Source: Candidatus Planktophila lacus (GTDB lineage: Bacteria > Pseudomonadota > Gammaproteobacteria > Steroidobacterales > Steroidobacteraceae). Taken from it: DNA of 48,168 bases. The notes beneath the pieces were generated by a model. That model was not told the origin of the DNA. It searched no databases and was given only the letters and a program-made list of their open reading frames with translations. Both the position numbers and the translations under genes were made by a program. The stretch is from contig CALQLF020000015.1 in NCBI GenBank assembly GCA_943331345.2, positions 1-48,168 of the forward strand, read 5' to 3'. Positions 43,053 through 48,168 of the stretch are shown here, piece by piece. Position 1 is the stretch's first letter, and each line of letters begins with the position of its first letter.

Positions 43053-43829
43053 TCAAACGGCGATGGTAAATCCACCATTCACGGACAGAATTTGTCCGGT
43101 GATGTAAGACGCCGCATTCGACAGTAGAAATACCGTGGGCGTAGCGGCCTCTTCGGGTGTCGACCAACGGCCGAGCGGAATTTGTTCGAGGTATTTGTCG
43201 CGAAAACGCTCATCGGACCGAACGACCTCGGTCATCGCGGTTTCCACCACCCCGAAACAAACGGCGTTGCAACGCACATTGAACCGCGCCCATTCACGAG
43301 CAACAGTCATCGTCATGCCAAACATGGCGGACTTGGCAGCTGCATAGTTGATTTGCCCAAGGCTGCCGCGTCGGCCTGCATCGGACGCAACAAAGACAAT
43401 TGAACCCGGATTTTTTTCTCCCGCCGCGGCACGGTCGAGCATGTGCTGCCCAACTGCTTGCGTGAAGAGAAATGACCCGTTCACATGGACATCCATGACC
43501 GACTGCCACGACTCCATGCTCATCTTGGAAATGAGTGCCGGGCGTGAAATGCCTGCGTTGTTCACGAGCCCGTCGATGGCACCGAAGGCGGAGATACCAG
43601 CGGCGACTGCCGCATGGGCGACCGCTTGGTCCGTTACGCTGCCGACTACAGGTACAAACTTTCCAGCAGGCAAACCGGCGGCTGCACTCTCCAACGTAGG
43701 CGCACTCATGTCCACGCCAACGACTTGACCGCCTAGTTCGATGACCAAGCGCGAGATGGCCAAGCCAATTCCCTGACCCGCGCCGGTAACAATGACGGTA
43801 CGTCCGTCCATGGCCATGGGATTCATCAT
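43053..43829 (-). CDS. Short-chain dehydrogenase coupled to the CoA-transferase gene
   Basis: The 258-residue SDR shows TGAGQGIG, NNAG, a catalytic Ser in FVASDAGRRG and YAAAK. GVDMS at the end of strand 2 favours NAD. The ATG at 43829 overlaps the CoA-transferase stop by four bases; in-frame ATGs at codons 5 and 7 are alternatives. Two consecutive SDRs suggest two hydroxyl oxidations, or one 3-hydroxyacyl-CoA and one ring alcohol, of the same substrate. Confidence 0.92.
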   Translation of the reverse strand: MMNPMAMDGRTVIVTGAGQGIGLAISRLVIELGGQVVGVDMSAPTLESAAAGLPAGKFVPVVGSVTDQAVAHAAVAAGISAFGAIDGLVNNAGISRPALISKMSMESWQSVMDVHVNGSFLFTQAVGQHMLDRAAAGEKNPGSIVFVASDAGRRGSLGQINYAAAKSAMFGMTMTVAREWARFNVRCNAVCFGVVETAMTEVVRSDERFRDKYLEQIPLGRWSTPEEAATPTVFLLSNAASYITGQILSVNGGFTIAV

Positions 43830-45049
43830 TGGTCGGCCTGCGCGGTAGGTGTGACCGGCGTCTTGCCCGCCGTAGCTGAAGGCGGAAACTCGGCGAGAAT
43901 TTCTGCCGTATGTTCGCCATGGTTAGGCGGATGCCTATAGATATTTGCCGGCGTAAGGCTGAAATTGACGGGCGACGAAACCGTCCTGATCTGCCCTTCT
44001 GTCGGATGGTCGATGGTTTTGATTAGATCGACAGACAGGAGGTGCGGGTCTTCAACCAACTCCTCAATGCCGTTAACAGCGGCCCACGGAATGTCGTACG
44101 TATCAAAAGCGGCACGCCATTCGGCAGTGGTTTTGTTCTTCATCTCGCCAGCGAGGAAGGTATGCACGTCGTCGTAGTTTCGTGTACGCGTCGCATGGTC
44201 ATGAAATAGGGGATTGGCATAATAGTCGGCTGGACGGCCGACCAGTTCAAAGAACCGCTTCCAATGCTGATCGGTGTAGACAACGATGGCGAGGAAGCCA
44301 TCGCTGGTGGCGTACGGGTGCCGGGTCGTAGAGAGCAACCGGTTGTAGCCGATGGGGCCGGTGGGCGGTTCGAACCCATAGCCCCCCAAGTGGTCGCTCA
44401 GCACGAACTGAGCCAAAGTCTCGAACATCGGCACTTCGACCGCCTGGCCACGACCCGTTCGTTCTTTGTGCAGCAACGCGGCGAGAATGGCGTGTGTCGC
44501 AGTAATACCGGCAATCTTGTCGGCGAGATTCAGGGGAACAAATTGCGGATCGACCCCTTGTGCGCGGCCTATAAGCGCGGAAATTCCAGAGATGCCCTGC
44601 ATCAAGTCGTCAAACGCGGGCCGCGCCTTGTAGGTTCCCTGCTGGCCATAGCCGACGAGGGACACATAAACGATTTGCGGATTGACGGCGCAGATGTCTT
44701 CGTAAGCGAGTCGGAGACGCGCCATCGCCGCGGGGCGAACATTGCTGATGAATACATCAGCCTTTTCGCACATGCGCAGTACAGCCGCACGGCCTTCTGC
44801 AGATTTGGCATCGAGAACAACACTACGTTTGTTCCGGTTGCACTGGAGGTACAACTGGCCCATGCCACGGTTACGCATGGCGCCACCCATGCGGAGCAGA
44901 TCGCCCTTTTCGTCTTCGATTTTAATAACGTCTGCGCCGTAGTCCGCAAGAATTTGCGTTGCGTACGGTCCCATCAGCACTGACGTCATATCCACAACGC
45001 GGATACCGACGAGCGGACCAGTGGGCTTCGTTTCTTCTTTTTGGCTCAT
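43826..45049 (-). CDS. CaiB/BaiF-type (class III) CoA-transferase
   Basis: This 407-residue enzyme transfers CoA between carboxylic acids. The N-terminus GIRVVDMTSVLMGPYATQIL and the ADYGADVIKIE block are the family signature. The catalytic Asp is probably Asp147 in RPAFDDLMQG. Members act on carnitine, bile acids, succinate/benzylsuccinate and related acids, so the operon probably activates an acid by CoA transfer rather than by a ligase. The gene follows the acyl-CoA dehydrogenase gene by 16 bp. Confidence 0.94.
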   Translation of the reverse strand: MSQKEETKPTGPLVGIRVVDMTSVLMGPYATQILADYGADVIKIEDEKGDLLRMGGAMRNRGMGQLYLQCNRNKRSVVLDAKSAEGRAAVLRMCEKADVFISNVRPAAMARLRLAYEDICAVNPQIVYVSLVGYGQQGTYKARPAFDDLMQGISGISALIGRAQGVDPQFVPLNLADKIAGITATHAILAALLHKERTGRGQAVEVPMFETLAQFVLSDHLGGYGFEPPTGPIGYNRLLSTTRHPYATSDGFLAIVVYTDQHWKRFFELVGRPADYYANPLFHDHATRTRNYDDVHTFLAGEMKNKTTAEWRAAFDTYDIPWAAVNGIEELVEDPHLLSVDLIKTIDHPTEGQIRTVSSPVNFSLTPANIYRHPPNHGEHTAEILAEFPPSATAGKTPVTPTAQADQ

Positions 45050-45065
45050 GCTTTAGCGCCGAAAT

Positions 45066-46871
45066 TTAGCGGACACGAACGCTGTTGTCGGAGACCAGCG
45101 CGATGGTCTCGGCCAAGGTCGCGGTGCAGGTATCTTGAAACAGCAGCGTATACGCGGCGTCTTCCCATGCCCCATCCCGCGGCGCGAGCGGGTCCGCGGG
45201 TTCAAGCCGATGCTCGAGCACGAAACGGCTAGTCAACAACTTCCGTGCGTCGCCATTGGGCTGGCAGGCTTCCCATGCCAACATCACCGCGCTCGTCGCG
45301 TGATACATGCCGCTGGCTGCCTGACGTGACAGGTGTTCATTTGCCGGTGAGGACGCCGTCTGTTCCGCGAATGAGAACGCACGGTACAAAGCAGTTTTCA
45401 GACGTTCGCGATACGCTTCCGGCAGTTGCGTTGCATGGGCCAGACGCCCCTCAAGCAACTCCCGCAACGGCTCATGCGCACGCGTCTTGCCAACCGCACG
45501 GCGAATGACGTCGATGGCGTTGATGTTACTGGTGCCTTCCCATACCAGGGCGATATGTGCGTCGCGTACGAGCTTCGAGTTCACCCACTCTTCAATCACG
45601 CCGTTTCCAGCGCGCGATTCCAATGCAGACCTGGTAGCAGTGACGGCGTCACGGCAGGCACGGATTTTGATAAGAGGCGTAATCATGCGAACGATGGAGG
45701 CCGCATCTGCTGAGCCTGCATTAGCTGCATCTAACTGCGAAGCGGCTAGCATGAAGACCGCGAGGCCCTGCTCCGCTGGAATGAGGATTTTGATCAGCTG
45801 GCGTCGCATCAACGGATGCTCAAGCAGCTTTTTTCCCCATGCCGTCCGGTTGCGGGCAACCTGCATCGATTCGTTGAATGCGCGGCGCATTTGGCCGGTC
45901 GCACGGACGCCGTGCGAGAGCCGCGACATGTTCACTTCTTCCATCATCTGCTTGATGCCGCGATCTTCGCGGCCGACCAGATACGCTTCCGCGCCCTCCA
46001 GTACAACCTCGCAGCTAGCAAGAGACCGGGTTCCCAGCTTTTCCTTGATACGGACGATACGGTATTTGTTGCGTGAGCCGTCCTTCAGGTAGCGCGGCAG
46101 TGCGAACATGGCAACACCGGCAATGCCTTCCGGTGCGCCTTCGGGGCGCGCCAGAGCCAGAGACACATGCGCGTCCGTGTGGGAGGCAAACCACTTTTCG
46201 CCATACAAGCGCCAAACGCCATTCTCTTTTTTCGCGACTGTTTCCAGTGCGCCTACATCGGACCCACCGGCTTTTTCCGTCATCCATTGAGTGGCGCGCC
46301 ACATGTCTTTCATGTTCGGCGCCATCAGCTTAGGCAGAAGGTAGGCTTTCAGCTCCTCGCTTCCGTACGACTTCAGCACATGAATGGTCGCATCCGACAT
46401 GTTCATCGGGCACATCATCCCGATCTCGGACTGCGAGAACATGTAACGGAACGTGTACTTCACCAGTTGCGGTACGTTCCCCGTCCAACCATGGGCATTT
46501 TCCCGATGGCACATCGAGTGAATTTGAAAGTCCTCGAACCCAATCTTTTCCATCTGGTGATAGGCCGGATGGTATTCGATACGGTCGAAGTCGCGGCCGA
46601 AGCGGTCGCGCTGCTCCAACACTGGCGGGTTCTTGTCGACCAAACGTGACAAGCGGTCGAGCTCGCCACCAGCTACTTCGCCGAAGCGCTGCATGATGGG
46701 CTGAAAGTGCGCATAGAGGTCGCTGCTGGCGTAAACGCGTAGCGAAGCCTGCAGGCTCTGGTCGATGTCAAAGAAATTGAGACCCTCAGTATCCGGGGCG
46801 ACGTGGCCAAACTGCTTCGGGTCGTAACCCGAAGCCGCAGAAGTCGAGGGGGAGAAATTGTGGTCTGACAT
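45066..46871 (-). CDS. AidB-like acyl-CoA dehydrogenase
   Basis: The 601-residue flavoprotein is of the long AidB/DmdC-like type of acyl-CoA dehydrogenase, which introduces a 2,3 double bond in an acyl-CoA. MTEKAGGSDVGALET is the FAD/substrate motif, LGTRSLASCEVVLEGAEAYLVG follows, and the Glu in LVWEGTSNINAIDVIRR matches the catalytic-base region of the family. An additional C-terminal helical region of about 120 residues is typical for this type. ATG at 46871 is chosen over an upstream ATG without a family N-terminus. It is first in the CoA operon. Confidence 0.92.
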   Translation of the reverse strand: MSDHNFSPSTSAASGYDPKQFGHVAPDTEGLNFFDIDQSLQASLRVYASSDLYAHFQPIMQRFGEVAGGELDRLSRLVDKNPPVLEQRDRFGRDFDRIEYHPAYHQMEKIGFEDFQIHSMCHRENAHGWTGNVPQLVKYTFRYMFSQSEIGMMCPMNMSDATIHVLKSYGSEELKAYLLPKLMAPNMKDMWRATQWMTEKAGGSDVGALETVAKKENGVWRLYGEKWFASHTDAHVSLALARPEGAPEGIAGVAMFALPRYLKDGSRNKYRIVRIKEKLGTRSLASCEVVLEGAEAYLVGREDRGIKQMMEEVNMSRLSHGVRATGQMRRAFNESMQVARNRTAWGKKLLEHPLMRRQLIKILIPAEQGLAVFMLAASQLDAANAGSADAASIVRMITPLIKIRACRDAVTATRSALESRAGNGVIEEWVNSKLVRDAHIALVWEGTSNINAIDVIRRAVGKTRAHEPLRELLEGRLAHATQLPEAYRERLKTALYRAFSFAEQTASSPANEHLSRQAASGMYHATSAVMLAWEACQPNGDARKLLTSRFVLEHRLEPADPLAPRDGAWEDAAYTLLFQDTCTATLAETIALVSDNSVRVR

Positions 46872-46925
46872 CGTGAAACCCCGAAACAGAAAGGTCGTCC
46901 CGGACAAGAATACCCATTACTGAGT

Positions 46926-46950
46926 ATTGTGTCCAACATATATGTCTAAA
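46926..46950 (-). promoter_or_regulatory. Shared promoter-region element of the CoA operon
   Basis: On the minus strand TTTAGACAT is followed by ATGTTGGACAC and then AATACTCAG. ATGTTGGAC (46939-46931) differs by one base from the element at both TonB receptor promoters. TTAGACA and TTGGACA here form a direct repeat with a 13-base period. The element lies about 60-80 bp before the acyl-CoA dehydrogenase start. Confidence 0.55.
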
Positions 46951-46952
46951 TG

Positions 46953-46966
46953 ACGGCAAGCGCCGT
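46953..46966 (-). terminator. Hairpin after the OadA-like gene
   Basis: ACGGC-GCTT-GCCGT is a perfect five-base stem with a four-base loop, 48 bp after the OadA-like stop. On the minus strand it is preceded by A4 and followed by CATTT, so termination would be weak; in the plus direction a T4 run follows. It sits directly before the CoA operon promoter element. Confidence 0.35.
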
Positions 46967-47013
46967 TTTCGCGCCGGCTCCACTGGTCGTGAAGCCAGGC
47001 GCGAGAACTGTCG

Positions 47014-48168
47014 TCAGGTGGTAGCGCGTTTGCGGCGGAGCGAGAGGTTCAAGCCTGGCGACTTGATCTCGACCACCGGCAAATTGGTCATTTTCAGCAG
47101 CTTGCGGACCTGTTCCAGTTCCGGCGTCGACAGCAGTGGGTAACTGGTCTTGATGGGACCGGCCGCCCGCATACGCGCCAGGTCGGCTTCAGGCACGGTG
47201 ATACGCAGAATCAGTTCGTCCTCGTCGTCTGTCCGGTACTGCTTTTTCAAGTCTTCCAGCGTCGGCTGTGGAGGGGGGTTGGCCAGAACGTCCTTGGCCC
47301 GCTGGGACGACAAGATTTTATCCAGCACATTTTGGTCGATGGGGCCGACCGCCTGACCGTAGAAGCCGGCCGCGTACTGCACCACTTCGTCCGGCACCGT
47401 GCGGTAACGCTCACCGGTCACGACGTTCAGCACCGCCTGGATGCCAACAATTTGGCTGAATGGAGTCGCCATTCCCGGATACCCAAGTTCACGACGCACT
47501 CGGGCAGTTTCCTGAAGCACTTCATCTAGCTTGTCGCTCATGTGGTGCTGGGCGAGCTGTGCTTTGAAGGTTCCCATCATGCCGCCGGGTATCTGGTGCT
47601 GGATGGAAAGCACGTCGTATTCGGCGTACTGGTTCACCAGGAAACCGGCCGCCTTGCCGACTGCCTCGAAGTGGTCGGCCACCGGCTTGAACAGCGAGCT
47701 GTCGAGGTTGTGGGTATGACCCATAAGCTCGATGTTGTTGACCATGACTTCGGTAGACGGCACCGATGGGCCATTCGCCATCGGACGGCTCGCCGTGTGG
47801 AGAATAGTGACGCCTAGATCCACCGCATCCAGATAGGCCTTGGCCGACATGCCCAGCAGGTTGTTCGCGTGGAACTCAATGGGTTTGCCGCGCGACTTGG
47901 CGATGATGGCGGGAAGCAACGTCGTCAGCCGTTCTTTCTCAAGCACGCCGCCGGTATCGTAGAGAAGGATAGTGTCGACATCGGGCGAGGCCGATAGCTT
48001 ATCCGCCTTGTCGGCAAAGAATTCGTCGCTGTGCACTGGCGACAGCGTGAACATGATCGTCCCCGCCACTGTCGTCGTCGAAGGCGATTCCTTCGCCACC
48101 TTGGCCAGGCGGAGCATTTTGTCGATGTTGAACAGGACGTCGTAGATCCAGAAAGACCGGACGCCATG
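47014..48168 (-). CDS. OadA/pyruvate-carboxylase-B-like protein, 5' end missing, altered active site
   Basis: The frame runs off the window; 384 codons are visible. The TIM-barrel part matches the carboxyltransferase family of OadA, transcarboxylase 5S and PycB, and the C-terminal conserved domain is clear (HQIPGGMMGTFKAQL, GYPGMATPFSQIVGIQAV). Two usual active-site motifs differ. The carbamylated Lys segment KDMAG reads YDTGG, and the metal-binding HxHxD-type motif reads HANNLLG. No biotin-attachment motif is present; the C-terminus is basic (SLRRKRATT). It may therefore be a non-carboxylating lyase or aldolase of the wider DRE-TIM group. It lies upstream of the CoA operon on the same strand. 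Confidence 0.82.
   Translation of the reverse strand, partial: HGVRSFWIYDVLFNIDKMLRLAKVAKESPSTTTVAGTIMFTLSPVHSDEFFADKADKLSASPDVDTILLYDTGGVLEKERLTTLLPAIIAKSRGKPIEFHANNLLGMSAKAYLDAVDLGVTILHTASRPMANGPSVPSTEVMVNNIELMGHTHNLDSSLFKPVADHFEAVGKAAGFLVNQYAEYDVLSIQHQIPGGMMGTFKAQLAQHHMSDKLDEVLQETARVRRELGYPGMATPFSQIVGIQAVLNVVTGERYRTVPDEVVQYAAGFYGQAVGPIDQNVLDKILSSQRAKDVLANPPPQPTLEDLKKQYRTDDEDELILRITVPEADLARMRAAGPIKTSYPLLSTPELEQVRKLLKMTNLPVVEIKSPGLNLSLRRKRATT

Noticed and set aside
1-48168. tRNA, rRNA, CRISPR arrays, insertion sequences and prophage
   Set aside because: Looked for by eye: no tRNA-like cloverleaf near gene ends, no regularly spaced repeats, no transposase or integrase genes. Small RNAs cannot be excluded without a covariance search.

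Overview
The window reads as a chromosomal segment of a GC-rich gammaproteobacterium. The pilMNOPQ cluster divergent from a class A penicillin-binding protein gene, a hexameric-type citrate synthase, and the rph-rdgB-hemW and yicC neighbourhoods are all gammaproteobacterial. Many TonB, SDR and CoA-linked catabolic genes suggest a Nevskiales, Steroidobacterales or Xanthomonadales-like degrader, but the taxonomy is inference. No rRNA, tRNA, CRISPR array, insertion sequence or prophage was recognised.

Region 1 (1-16671) is mostly housekeeping. It holds a type IV pilus assembly operon (pilM, pilN, pilO, pilP, then pilQ cut by the window edge), mrcA with a coupled conserved gene of unknown function, a REP-like palindrome pair, a solitary SDR, gltA, a secreted M48 metalloprotease, and rpmE. 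A 384-bp gap follows with two perfect inverted DnaA boxes beside an AT-rich tract. Then come hemW, rdgB, rph, a PP2C-type phosphatase and, divergently, yicC.

Region 2 (16672-24330) starts where gmk would often follow yicC. It has a DUF1778/GNAT toxin-antitoxin pair with a perfect palindromic operator. A group of minus-strand genes follows: two exported amidohydrolases, an exported S9 (DPP-IV-like) peptidase and a YkvI-like membrane protein. This looks like a peptide or amide scavenging set.

Region 3 (24331-39841) is an unusual envelope oxidation locus. Two modules each pair a TonB-dependent receptor with an exported protein joining a carboxypeptidase-regulatory-like domain, one CxxCH haem site and a streptogramin-lyase-like beta-propeller. 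The first module also has a MaoC hydratase and a divergent membrane-bound PQQ dehydrogenase. The second continues as a tight seven-gene operon: receptor, propeller cytochrome, SDR, two small membrane proteins (one with four histidines), a small exported regulatory-like-domain protein and a further single-haem protein.

Region 4 (39842-48168) is a CoA-thioester degradation operon in transcription order: AidB-like acyl-CoA dehydrogenase, CaiB-type CoA-transferase, two SDRs, a two-part DUF35 protein and an SCP-x-type thiolase. Upstream lies an OadA/pyruvate-carboxylase-like protein, cut by the window edge, whose usual carbamylated lysine and metal-binding HxH motif appear altered. A similar promoter-proximal element (core ATGTTRGAC on the minus strand) lies upstream of both receptor operons and of the CoA operon. 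This suggests one regulon that imports a hydrophobic substrate, oxidises it in the periplasm and degrades it as a CoA ester. The substrate cannot be named from sequence; steroid, terpenoid or alicyclic compounds are guesses.
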